A stretch of DNA of 64,000 nucleotides from JAFGLZ01 sp964622545. Its GTDB lineage: Bacteria > Planctomycetota > Phycisphaerae > UBA1845 > JAFGLZ01. Of this stretch, positions 43,959 to 52,248 are shown one piece after another. The notes under the pieces are model-generated. The model did no database searches. It had not been told where the DNA came from and saw only the letters and a list, made by a program, of their open reading frames with translations. Each line of letters starts with the position of its first letter. The stretch's first letter is position 1. A program made the position numbers and the translations under genes. The stretch spans positions 1 to 64,000 of the forward strand of contig CAZUQM010000038.1 in assembly GCA_964622545.1 (NCBI GenBank), given 5' to 3'.

Positions 43959-43982
43959 GGTTGGGCTCCTTGATGGTGAGTC

Positions 43983-44092
43983 GTCCGTGCGGCCCAGTCG
44001 CCCTCGACTGGGAAAGCGTCCGTGTGGCCCAGTCGCCCTCGACTGGGAAAGCACAAACAGGCGGCGCACAGCCGGGGGAGGCTGTGCCACAA
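43983..44092. repeat. Two tandem 35-bp repeats plus divergent unit
   Basis: GTCCGTGCGGCCCAGTCG and its extension occur as two 35-bp units at 43983-44017 and 44018-44052, differing at one base. They are followed at 44053-44092 by an inverted relative containing CACAGCCGGGGGAGGCTGTGCCAC. This is another site of the GTGGCCCAGYCGCC family. It lies upstream of the esterase start. Confidence 0.7.
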
Positions 44093-44116
44093 TGCGATCC
44101 ATTCCACGACATGGGG

Positions 44117-44908
44117 TTAGCGTCGTCGCGTCCAGGCCGGATCATTGTAGCGGGTCGTGAGCGTTGCCGCGCGGCGCAGCTCGTCCGGTTGCCATCGTCC
44201 GACGTGGGGCGTCAGGTCGAGGCGTCCGGCCAGGCCGCGGGCCAGGTCGAAGGCCAGCTCGTCTGGTCGGATCGGTCGGATCGGGTCGAGTCGCGGCGAC
44301 GGCTGAGCGGCGTGGCTCGGCTCGAGGATGATCGAACCGTGCTGGAGGATCGCGCGATTCGTCCGGCGTTGGGCGCTGCCGGCGAGCTTGTGGGCGCCGA
44401 CGAGCAGGTCGACGGGGTGCCGTCGGGCGAAGCAGATGAACGGCTCGTCGCGACGGGCTCTCCGACGCCGAGGGGTTGGGCATGTCGGCGGTCCGGTGGG
44501 CCCGCGATCATTCGCGTGGCTCGCGCATGGTCCCCGGGGTCGGGCGCGAATGCCCCATCTCAGCAGGGCTGCGGCGATGGCGTCGTGCACCACGTCGTAG
44601 AGCCGATTCGGGGCGTTCTGGACGGCCGGATGCGATCGCGGCAGGGCCAGGGCGTAGGTGAGCTCTCGGTCGTGCAGGATCGCGCCGCCGCCGGTGGTTC
44701 GGCGGACGACGGGCATGTCTCGCGGGACGTTCGCGTCGGCGATCTCGTCAAAGCGCTGGAAATAGCCGAGCGACACCGTGGACGCCGACCATTGATAGCA
44801 GCGGAGCGTCGGCGGGGCGGTTCGGCGCTCGACCGCTTCGAGCAGGGCCTCATCGCGGCCCATGTTGACCGGGCCCGGCAAGGGATTGTCGAAGATCATC
44901 CGGAGCAC
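44117..44908 (-). CDS. Lipoate--protein ligase A family protein
   Basis: This 263-aa protein is of the LplA/BPL fold, with RRTTGGGAILHDRELTYALALP near 69-90 (the lipoyl-AMP and Lys-binding RRxxGGGxxxHD motif). It attaches a lipoyl or octanoyl group to lipoyl domains such as GcvH. A Pro/Arg/Thr-rich insertion (about 123-155, PTGPPTCPTPRRRRARRD) is unusual in this family. GTG 44908 has GGAAGG ten bases upstream; ATG 44899 would be the alternative. It sits 160 bp beyond the glycine cleavage operon, on the same strand. Confidence 0.8.
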   Translation of the reverse strand: MLRMIFDNPLPGPVNMGRDEALLEAVERRTAPPTLRCYQWSASTVSLGYFQRFDEIADANVPRDMPVVRRTTGGGAILHDRELTYALALPRSHPAVQNAPNRLYDVVHDAIAAALLRWGIRARPRGPCASHANDRGPTGPPTCPTPRRRRARRDEPFICFARRHPVDLLVGAHKLAGSAQRRTNRAILQHGSIILEPSHAAQPSPRLDPIRPIRPDELAFDLARGLAGRLDLTPHVGRWQPDELRRAATLTTRYNDPAWTRRR

Positions 44909-45068
44909 GCTACGACCGCCTTCCTTCAGTCAGGTCGTGATGTCCGCGGGTGGCACGGGCGGCTTGTCCGCCGGTGGATGCGCTGATGCACGGCTGGAAG
45001 CACTGGCAGACGAGCTGCCGGTGGTACGCAATGCGCAACGTGCTTCCCTAAGAGGGCGCTACTCCCAT

Positions 45069-46571
45069 TCATGCGTCGGCCTGGTTGTCGTCCGGCCGCC
45101 AGCGGAGGTCGGGCCGACGGGCGGCCGTGACCTCGTCCAGACGATTCACCGGCATGGTGAACGGCGCGTGGTGCAGGCGTTCGGGGCGCTCCTTGGCGTC
45201 GCGGGCGATGGCGAGCAGGGTGTCGACGAACGCATCGAGCGTGGCCAGCGATTCGGTCTCGGTCGGCTCGATCATGAGGCAGTGGGCGACGGGCCAGCTC
45301 ATCGTCGGCGGGTGGATGCCGTAATCGATCAGGCGCTTGGCGATGTCCAGCTCGGTGACGCCATAGTCGCGAAACTCGGGCACGGTGATGAACTCGTGGG
45401 CGTAGGGCCCGTCGAACGGCATGTGGTAGGCGTCGCGGACCTTCGATGCGACGTAGTTGGCCGAGAGGACGGCCTTGTCGCTGACGTCGCGAAGCCCGTC
45501 GGGCCCGAGCGCGCGGATGTACGTCCACGCCCGAATCAGCACACCGACCTGGCCGTAGAAGCTGCGGACCTTGCCGACGGTCTTGGGTCGGTCGTAGTCC
45601 CACGAGAACGTGCCGTGGCCGCCTCGCACGACCTGGGGAACGGGCAGATAGGGGGCCAGCGCTTCGGACACGGCGATGGGACCGGCTCCGGGGCCGCCGC
45701 AGCCGTGTGGGGTGCTGAAGGTCTTGTGCAGGTTGTAGTGCATCACGTCGACGCCGACGTCACCCGGCCGGACGACGCCGAGGACGGCGTTCATGTTCGC
45801 GCCGTCGAGGTAGAGCATCGCGCCGTGGTCGTGCAGGATCGTGGCGATCTCGTCGATCTGGTCGTCCCACAGGCCCACCGTGCTGGGGTTGGTGATCATC
45901 ATGGCGGCGGTCTGCTCGTCGACCTTTCTGGCCAGGTCGGCCAGGTCGACGCGTCCGTCGGGCAGCGACTCGACGATGGCCGCGTGCTTGCCGCAGACGG
46001 CGCAGCTCGCGGGGTTCGTGCCGTGCGAGGTGTCCGGCGTGAGGACTTTGGGTCGGGCCCCGCCGTGATCGCGATGATAGGCGTTGATGACCATCAGGCC
46101 GGTCATCTCGCCGTGGGCGCCGGCGGCGGGCTGGAGGCAGACCTCGGCGAGCCCGGCGATCTCGGCCAGGGCGGTGCGGAGCTCATGCAGCATCTCGAGC
46201 AGGCCCTGCACGTCGGCGTCGCGCTGGTAGGGGTGCAGATGGATCAGGCCGGGCATGGCCGCAGCGCGTTCGTTGATCTTGGGGTTGTACTTCATCGTGC
46301 ACGAGCCGAGCGGGTAGAAGTTGCCGTCGACGCTGAACAGCCGGCGGGCCAGGCGCGTGAAATGCCGCACGACCTCGCACTCGGCGAGCTCGGGCAGGTC
46401 GGGCGGCTCGTCGAGCAGGTCGGCGGGGATGACCGAGGCGGGATCGACCTCGGGCACGTCCTGCGGCGGCAGGGAGACCCCGCACGCGGCGGGCGAGCTC
46501 ATCTCGAACACGAGCGGCTCGGGCGGCACGAGGCCCGCGCCCTGCAATCCGTTGTGCTGGTCATGACTCAC
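45069..46571 (-). CDS. gcvPB: Glycine dehydrogenase (aminomethyl-transferring) subunit 2
   Basis: This 500-aa PLP enzyme is the beta subunit of the split P protein. The PLP lysine is Lys283 in HYNLHKTFSTPHGCGG, with NFYPLGSCTMKYNP near 84-97 and GTNPAS near 184-189. With the alpha subunit at 46600, it decarboxylates glycine and passes the aminomethyl group to lipoyl-GcvH. GTG 46571 has GGAGG nine bases upstream; the 28-bp gap to gcvPA shows an operon. Confidence 0.95.
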   Translation of the reverse strand: MSHDQHNGLQGAGLVPPEPLVFEMSSPAACGVSLPPQDVPEVDPASVIPADLLDEPPDLPELAECEVVRHFTRLARRLFSVDGNFYPLGSCTMKYNPKINERAAAMPGLIHLHPYQRDADVQGLLEMLHELRTALAEIAGLAEVCLQPAAGAHGEMTGLMVINAYHRDHGGARPKVLTPDTSHGTNPASCAVCGKHAAIVESLPDGRVDLADLARKVDEQTAAMMITNPSTVGLWDDQIDEIATILHDHGAMLYLDGANMNAVLGVVRPGDVGVDVMHYNLHKTFSTPHGCGGPGAGPIAVSEALAPYLPVPQVVRGGHGTFSWDYDRPKTVGKVRSFYGQVGVLIRAWTYIRALGPDGLRDVSDKAVLSANYVASKVRDAYHMPFDGPYAHEFITVPEFRDYGVTELDIAKRLIDYGIHPPTMSWPVAHCLMIEPTETESLATLDAFVDTLLAIARDAKERPERLHHAPFTMPVNRLDEVTAARRPDLRWRPDDNQADA

Positions 46572-46599
46572 GTCGGTCGGGTCCTCCCTATCGTACCGG

Positions 46600-47940
46600 T
46601 CAGGCCCGGGCGAGCGCCTCGGCGAGGGCGTCGATCTCGTCGCGGCGGCGCTTCTCGGTCACCGCGACCAGGAAGCAATCCGCCAGCTCCTCGCCCCAGC
46701 ACGCGAGCGGCACGCCGGCCAGGATGCCTCGCTCGCGGCACGTGGCCAACACCGTGTTGACGTCCTTGCTCGTGCGGACGGCGAACTCCTTGAAGAAGGG
46801 CGCGTCGGGCCAGGCCAGCTCGAAGCCGTCGACGGCGGCGATCCGCTGGGCCGCGTAGTGGGCCCTGTCGAGGCACTGCTTGGCGATCGCGCGGATGCCC
46901 TGTTTGCCGACCAGCGACAGGTAGACGGCCGCGCGGAGGGCGAGCAAGCCCTGGTTGGTGCAGACGTTGCTGGTCGCGCGTTCGCGTCGGATATGTTGCT
47001 CGCGGGTCTGAAGCGTCAGGCAGTAAGCGCGTCGGCCGGCGGCATCGTGGGTGGCGCCGACGACCCGTCCGGGGATGCGGCGCATGTGCTCCTGGCGGCA
47101 CGCCAGCAGGCCCAGATACGGACCGCCGAACGAGAGCGGGATGCCCAAAGGTTGTCCCTCGCCGACGACGACGTCGGCGCCGAGGTCGCCGGGGCGCTTG
47201 AGCAGGCCGCACGCGATCGGGTCGACGATGACGATGCCCAGGGCCTTGACGCGTCGGGCCAGCTCCATCGCTCGCTCGATCTGCTCGACGATGCCGAAGA
47301 AGTTGGGCGTCTGGACGAGGACGGCGGCGGTGTCGTCGTCGAGGGCGGCCTCGAGGGCGTCCAGGTCGATCCGGCCGGCGCGGGCGGGGATCGTGATCAG
47401 TTCGATGGGCAGCTCACGGACGTAGGTCTCGAGCACGGCCCTGCATTCGGGCTGGATGGTCTGGGCCACAAGGACGCGCCGCTTGCGGGTGGCCGATCGC
47501 GCCATGAGCACGGCTTCGGCGGTCGCGGTGGCCAGCTCGTAGAGGGAGGCGTTCGAGACGTCCATGCCCGTGAGCTGGCAGATCATGGTCTGGAATTCGT
47601 AGAAGGCCTGGAGCGAGCCCTGCGAGGCCTCGGCCTGGTAGGGCGTGTAGGCGGTGACGAACTCGCTCTGGGTGGCGAGGTCGTCGACGGCGGTGGGGAC
47701 GAAGTGGTCGTAGGCTCCGGCACCCAGGAAACAGGACAGCGCATCGCAGCCGCGGTTGGCCGAGGCCAATCGGTCGAGCTCGCCGAGCAGCTCGAGCTCG
47801 GACATGGCCGCGGGCAGATCGAGGGGTCGGTCGAGGCGGTGACGAGGATCGATGCGGGCGAAAAGATCGTCGACGGAGGCGGCGCCGATGGCGTCGAGCA
47901 TGTGGGCGACGTCGCGATCGGTCAGTTGGGTGTAGCGCAT
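46600..47940 (-). CDS. gcvPA: Glycine dehydrogenase (aminomethyl-transferring) subunit 1
   Basis: This 446-aa alpha subunit of split P protein starts with a helical region MRYTQLTDRDVAHML and contains TAYTPYQAEASQGSLQAFYEFQTMIC near 94-119, LPFSFGGPYLGL-like LSFGGPYLGLLA, and AYCLTLQTREQHIRRERATSN. It lacks the PLP lysine, which lies in the partner. It is 28 bp upstream of gcvPB and 25 bp downstream of gcvH. Confidence 0.95.
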   Translation of the reverse strand: MRYTQLTDRDVAHMLDAIGAASVDDLFARIDPRHRLDRPLDLPAAMSELELLGELDRLASANRGCDALSCFLGAGAYDHFVPTAVDDLATQSEFVTAYTPYQAEASQGSLQAFYEFQTMICQLTGMDVSNASLYELATATAEAVLMARSATRKRRVLVAQTIQPECRAVLETYVRELPIELITIPARAGRIDLDALEAALDDDTAAVLVQTPNFFGIVEQIERAMELARRVKALGIVIVDPIACGLLKRPGDLGADVVVGEGQPLGIPLSFGGPYLGLLACRQEHMRRIPGRVVGATHDAAGRRAYCLTLQTREQHIRRERATSNVCTNQGLLALRAAVYLSLVGKQGIRAIAKQCLDRAHYAAQRIAAVDGFELAWPDAPFFKEFAVRTSKDVNTVLATCRERGILAGVPLACWGEELADCFLVAVTEKRRRDEIDALAEALARA

Positions 47941-47965
47941 CGTGGGTATGGCCCCGTCGGTGGGC

Positions 47966-48349
47966 TCAGCCTTGGGCCAGCATGTCGTCGTACTGCGCGG
48001 CGGACATCAGCTCCTTGAGCGGATCGGTGCTGTCGGCCTTGATACGGACCATCCATCCCTCGTCGAAGGGGCTGGTGTTGACCAGCTCGGGTTCGTCGGC
48101 GAGTCGGGTGTTGATCTCGACGATCTCGCCGTCGACGACGTTGTTGAGCTCGCTGGTGGCCTTGACGGACTCGACCTCGCCGAAGGGCTCGCCGGCCGTG
48201 ATCGTCGTGCCGGGCTCCGGCAGATCGACGAAGGTGATGTCGGTCAGCTCGTCGGCGGCAAACTGGGTGATGCCCACGGTGACGACGTCTCCGTCGGCCT
48301 GGAACCATTCGTGCGTCTGGGTGTACTTGCGATCGTCAGGTGAGCTCAC
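47966..48349 (-). CDS. gcvH: Glycine cleavage system H protein
   Basis: This 127-aa lipoyl carrier has the lipoylation site Lys63 in GEVESVKATSEL. The beginning YTQTHEWFQADGDVVTVGITQFA is diagnostic. The start is GTG 48349 with GGAAGGATGG upstream. It is the first gene of the gcvH-gcvPA-gcvPB operon; the gcvT aminomethyltransferase is not in the cluster. The lipoate ligase at 44117 could serve it. Confidence 0.93.
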   Translation of the reverse strand: MSSPDDRKYTQTHEWFQADGDVVTVGITQFAADELTDITFVDLPEPGTTITAGEPFGEVESVKATSELNNVVDGEIVEINTRLADEPELVNTSPFDEGWMVRIKADSTDPLKELMSAAQYDDMLAQG

Positions 48350-48689
48350 GGTTGTGCCATCCTTCCGTGTTCGGGCCTGCCGGACAACGTGGTTGATGCA
48401 ACCCTGTCGAGGGTAAGAACGGGCCGTGGCAGTGTCAAGCGAGGGCATCGCGTGGCTCGAGACGGCGGGCGGGATGTGAGGCTGGGCGGGGCGGCCGGCA
48501 AGAAACTTCGACAGCGGGAGGAACATGCGCGGATGCGCGGGCATCCCTCATTACGGATGCGCCCTGGTTGGGCGGTGCGCCGAGACACATGCGGCGGTAA
48601 AGGGTCTGACCGTCACCGGCCGGCGAGAATTGCCGAGATGCCGGACCGTCGTTATAATCCGGCTCTAACCAAGAATGGAGGACGAGCCC
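48350..48689. other. Divergent intergenic region between gcvH and nifU-like gene
   Basis: This 340-bp region contains the nifU-like promoter at 48631-48659. I looked for a glycine riboswitch upstream of gcvH and did not find its conserved core. Nothing else is evident. Confidence 0.45.
48631..48659 (+). promoter_or_regulatory. Sigma-70 promoter for the NifU-like gene
   Basis: TTGCCG at 48631-48636 and a perfect TATAAT at 48654-48659 are 17 bp apart. Transcription should begin near 48666, 24 bases before ATG 48690, leaving room for the GGAGG at 48676-48680. Confidence 0.75.
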
Positions 48690-48938
48690 ATGGCAGAAGG
48701 AACTGAATCCGACGTGAAGCAGCGTGTATCCGGTGTGATCGAACAAATCCGGCCGGCCCTGCAGCGCGATGGTGGCGACATAGAACTCGTGGACGTAACC
48801 GACGAGGGCGTCGTCAGCGTGCGATTGCGCGGGGCTTGTTCCGGTTGCCCCTCCGCGTCCCAGACGCTGTCGATGCTCGTGGAGCGTAAGCTGAAGGCGG
48901 ACGTTCCTGAGGTGACAGAACTCGTCTCGGTTCCGTAG
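48690..48938 (+). CDS. NifU-like C-terminal domain protein (Fe-S carrier)
   Basis: This 82-aa stand-alone NfuA-type domain has Cys50 and Cys53 in RGACSGCPSAS, which bind a transient [4Fe-4S] cluster in a dimer. It helps to assemble or deliver iron-sulfur clusters. RBS GGAGG is nine bases before ATG 48690, and a -35/-10 pair stands upstream. Cys-rich ferredoxin-type targets lie nearby at 52249, but no direct link is shown. Confidence 0.9.
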   Translation: MAEGTESDVKQRVSGVIEQIRPALQRDGGDIELVDVTDEGVVSVRLRGACSGCPSASQTLSMLVERKLKADVPEVTELVSVP

Positions 48939-49038
48939 GCTTGTTGGTCGGCCGCAGCCGGCCGACACCTGATTGCGTACCACACTCTCGAATCGAGTCC
49001 GACGCTGAATCCAGCGCCCGATTCAAGCTGGAGATGCT

Positions 49039-49578
49039 ATGCGCGTTGCTGAGATCACCTACTTCGACAAACCTGGGGCCGACAACACGGACGATGTCCT
49101 CAAGGCGGTCTGCAAACGGCTCAAGGAAGGCGACATCCGCACGGTCGTGGTCGCCAGCACGACGGGCGGGACGGCCGTTCGAGCGGCCGAAACGATAGAC
49201 GTGGACGGCATCCGCGTGATCGGGGCCCATTTCCAGGCCCATCAGTGGGACAAGATGGCCAAGCCCGACACGCAACTCGTGGCAAGGGCCCGCCAGTTGG
49301 GCGTCGAGTTCCTCCCGAACAACCCGCAGACGACGTTCATCCGAGACATCTCCGGCGAGTCGGCCGACACGCTGCGCAAGCTGGGGCAGGGCGTGAAGGT
49401 GGCCGCCGAGGTGGTCATCTGGGCGACTGAGACGGGGCAGATCGAGCCGGGCGACGTGGTCATCGGCGTGGGCGGTACGGGGCGCGGGGCCGACGCGGCG
49501 ATCGTCTGCACCGCGGCCAAGCCGGGCGACATGGGCCGTCTGAGCATCCGGGAGATCCTGGCCAAGCCGATCGAGTGA
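49039..49578 (+). CDS. Pyruvate kinase alpha/beta-domain-like protein
   Basis: This 179-aa protein resembles the stand-alone C-terminal (PK_C) domain of pyruvate kinase: VVVASTTGGTAVRAAETID near the start, GAHFQAHQW, and GDVVIGVGGTGRGADAAIVC near 134-153. Such proteins occur without the catalytic barrel and have no known enzymatic role; they may bind a phosphorylated effector. GGAG precedes ATG 49039. It follows the NifU-like gene by 100 bp. Confidence 0.65.
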   Translation: MRVAEITYFDKPGADNTDDVLKAVCKRLKEGDIRTVVVASTTGGTAVRAAETIDVDGIRVIGAHFQAHQWDKMAKPDTQLVARARQLGVEFLPNNPQTTFIRDISGESADTLRKLGQGVKVAAEVVIWATETGQIEPGDVVIGVGGTGRGADAAIVCTAAKPGDMGRLSIREILAKPIE

Positions 49579-49951
49579 CGCACGGCAGGGTTTGGGATGT
49601 GGGGTCCGGCGGACGAGCCGGATGCTCCGAGACCGCTGCCGGGGTTAGGATGTTCGTTCAGGCGTTCCGGGCTGGGGTTGGCGTGGCTTCGCGGCGCGAT
49701 GCCGTTGGCCGGCCTGACCCGATTCCGCCTGTGGGGGGACTCTGACACAGATCTTGGGGCACACCACGACGCGGATCTGCACCGCATACCCCTCGACGGT
49801 TACTGGCGTCGGGGACCTGCGACGCACGCTGTCAGAACTTGTGGTCGACGTGACGGTCCGCTTGATGCCTATCGGTAGCCTGCTACAACCTCGGTGAACA
49901 AGTCACCGACGGCCTCGGCGACCCCGAGACCGACAGGAAGGAGCAGGCATC
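49579..49951. other. Intergenic region upstream of the agarase-like gene
   Basis: A candidate promoter lies at 49862-49889. I saw no gene or repeat of the known families in the rest of this 373-bp gap. Confidence 0.4.
49862..49889 (+). promoter_or_regulatory. Putative promoter for the agarase-like gene
   Basis: TTGATG at 49862-49867 and TACAAC at 49884-49889 are separated by 16 bp. The ATG at 49952 lies 62 bases downstream. The match is fair, not strong. Confidence 0.4.
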
Positions 49952-52051
49952 ATGCGCGATTCTCGACTAGCGGTCCGTCTCGGGCAGACCATCGGTGCCG
50001 GGCATCTTGCCTTGGCGGTCGTGCTCGCCGTGACCGCCCTGGCCACGACCGGGCGCTGCCAAGAGGGCAAGCAAGCCGCCGATCACCTCCGCGTCGGGCC
50101 GACGGTGATCCATCCCGACCTGCCGTACGACAGCCGACCTCGCAGCGACGTGGATGCCTACGGCGGGTGGATGGGCCTCAAGGGCAACAAGACCGGCTTC
50201 TTCCACACCGAGCGGATCGGCAAGCGGTGGTGGTTCATCACGCCCGAGGGGCACGCCTACTTCGCACTGGGCCTGACGATGCACGCCGGACATCCGGCTG
50301 CTCACCAAAAGGGCTGGCACGCGTCGCAGGTCAAGCGGATCCGCGCCTGGGGATTCAACTGCACGCAGCATGGCCGCCATCGTCCCCCGACGGCCGACGG
50401 CGGTGTGCCGTACATGCTGGTCTTCCACCTGGCTCGCAGCGCGAGGCCTCAGCTTCCGCTGAGCTACAAGCCGGGGTTGCCGCCGTGGACGGTCTTCCCG
50501 GACGTGTTCGACCCGGAGTGGCCCGCGCGGGTCCAGGCCGAGGCGGACAAGCACCTCAAGGGCGTCGCGGACGATCCGTTGCTGCTCGGCTACTTCATGG
50601 ACAACGAGCTGTGCCTGGCCGGCTGGTATCAGGGCGTGATGCAGGCGCCGCCGGACGTGCCGGCGCGCCAGGCCTTCGTTGAGGTGGCCCGCAGGTACTA
50701 TGCGGATAACCCGGCGCAACTGGTCGAGGACTGGAAGAAGTACGACGTCAAGACCGTGGAGGATCTGGCCCGGGTCAAGGGCCCTCCGCCGGCCTTGCCG
50801 AAGCTCGAGGTCGCCTGGAACCGCGCGGTGGCCGAGCGGTACTTCAGCGTGACGGCCGGTGCGTGTCGCAAGGCCGCGCCGAACCACCTGAACCTCGGCG
50901 TGCGTCTCGTGATGTCGGTCACCACGCCGCCGGAGGTGATGGCCGTCATGGCCAAGCACTGCGACGTAATCAGCCTGAATCTTTACAGCCCGTGGGGCGA
51001 CCGCATCGTCACACAGGCGTTCACGATCCTGCCGACGGTGCAGGCGCTGCTCAAGAAGCCGATCATGACGAGCGAGTTCAGCTATCGCGGCGGCGACACG
51101 GCCCATCCGAACACGACCGGCGCCCCGCCGACGGTGCCGACGCAGACCGACCGCGGCGTGGGCTACCTGTCTTACGTCTCGGCGATGTCGGCGTTCCCGT
51201 TTTATGTGGGGACGGTGTGGTTCTGCTACGGCGATCAGCGGCCGGCGGTGCGATGGCACGGTTACGCCGAGGACTGCAACTTCGGGATCATCGACCGGTC
51301 CGATCGGCCCTACGCCGTGCTGACCGAGGTCATGCGGCACACGAACGGGCTGATCTACGAGTTGGCCGCCAAGCCGGCGCGAAACACGCTGTGTCCGCTG
51401 TTCTATCGCACGGAACCGACGCGGTGGGACCTGGACTGGGATGAGAAGATGATGAAGGCGTACGGCTTCTACAACATGCCGCCCGATCCGATGGCCAAGC
51501 TGCTACCGGCGCGGCGACGCTTCCACGAGAACCACTGGGTGCGACACAAGGGTGAAAACCTGACGGTCAACGACGAGCGGGTGATCGGCCATTGTCAGGC
51601 CAACGTCGTGCGGAGGCATGAGGACGGGGGGATGACGCTGGCGCTGATCGGGACGCGGGGGTTCTTCTCGATGCCGCGACGGCTCTGGCTCGGCGAGGGG
51701 TGTGACAGGCCCGACGATCCGATGGCGCTCGAGAGCAACGCGCAGTTCCTCGTGCGGAGCATCGACAAGGCCGGTCGCGTGCAGGGGATCCTGATGGTCG
51801 ACGGGAGCCACGTCCGCACGGGTCTGGACAGCATGGACCTCCGCACACGGGTCAAGACGCCCTACCTGGAGATCACCTTCAATCACGAGGCCAAGCGGTT
51901 GACCGTGACGACCCGCGGCATGGACAGACAACTCGGCGTGCGCGACGTGAAGGGCTGGGACGTGGTCTGGAACGGCAAAAAGGCGCGTGCCGTGGGTGAG
52001 AAGGGTTTCAAGGCCCCGGAGGGCCTGGCCGTGTTCGCACCTGGCGAGTAG
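49952..52051 (+). CDS. Secreted agarase-like glycoside hydrolase
   Basis: This 699-aa protein has a signal peptide (LALAVVLAVTALATTGRCQE) and a (beta/alpha)8-like body with RWWFITPEGHAYFALGL, the acid/base candidate LLGYFMDNELCL near 216, and the second acidic residue in KPIMTSEFSYRGGD near 372. The pattern resembles beta-agarase/clan-A retaining hydrolases such as GH50-like proteins. The final 170 residues are a separate beta-sandwich. GGAAGGAGCAGG lies upstream of ATG 49952. The exact polysaccharide is not certain. Confidence 0.7.
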   Translation: MRDSRLAVRLGQTIGAGHLALAVVLAVTALATTGRCQEGKQAADHLRVGPTVIHPDLPYDSRPRSDVDAYGGWMGLKGNKTGFFHTERIGKRWWFITPEGHAYFALGLTMHAGHPAAHQKGWHASQVKRIRAWGFNCTQHGRHRPPTADGGVPYMLVFHLARSARPQLPLSYKPGLPPWTVFPDVFDPEWPARVQAEADKHLKGVADDPLLLGYFMDNELCLAGWYQGVMQAPPDVPARQAFVEVARRYYADNPAQLVEDWKKYDVKTVEDLARVKGPPPALPKLEVAWNRAVAERYFSVTAGACRKAAPNHLNLGVRLVMSVTTPPEVMAVMAKHCDVISLNLYSPWGDRIVTQAFTILPTVQALLKKPIMTSEFSYRGGDTAHPNTTGAPPTVPTQTDRGVGYLSYVSAMSAFPFYVGTVWFCYGDQRPAVRWHGYAEDCNFGIIDRSDRPYAVLTEVMRHTNGLIYELAAKPARNTLCPLFYRTEPTRWDLDWDEKMMKAYGFYNMPPDPMAKLLPARRRFHENHWVRHKGENLTVNDERVIGHCQANVVRRHEDGGMTLALIGTRGFFSMPRRLWLGEGCDRPDDPMALESNAQFLVRSIDKAGRVQGILMVDGSHVRTGLDSMDLRTRVKTPYLEITFNHEAKRLTVTTRGMDRQLGVRDVKGWDVVWNGKKARAVGEKGFKAPEGLAVFAPGE

Positions 52052-52248
52052 GCTGCGTCGCGTCGGTAGGATGGCAGTCGCGCCGAGGGCAGGCCGTGCA
52101 ACGGCAACGCTTCCTGACGGACGCGTCTTTGTCACCATCAACGCTTCGTCGCGGTTGCGCGTCCTGGCAGCCGCATCTTTCGCCAGGGGTTGACGCCCGC
52201 TAAGATGAAGGGGTTACCTCTCCACCGGCGAGCATCACGAGGCCCAGC

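Noticed and set aside
44951..44967. Second sigma-54-like site TGGCACG...TTG
   Set aside because: The spacing between the two elements is six rather than four bases, so it does not fit RpoN.
44862..46760. A 632-codon frame opposite gcvPB
   Set aside because: Antisense to a definite glycine dehydrogenase subunit; no homology.
48350..48689. Glycine riboswitch upstream of gcvH
   Set aside because: The region lacks the conserved glycine aptamer core; only a promoter for the divergent gene was recognised.
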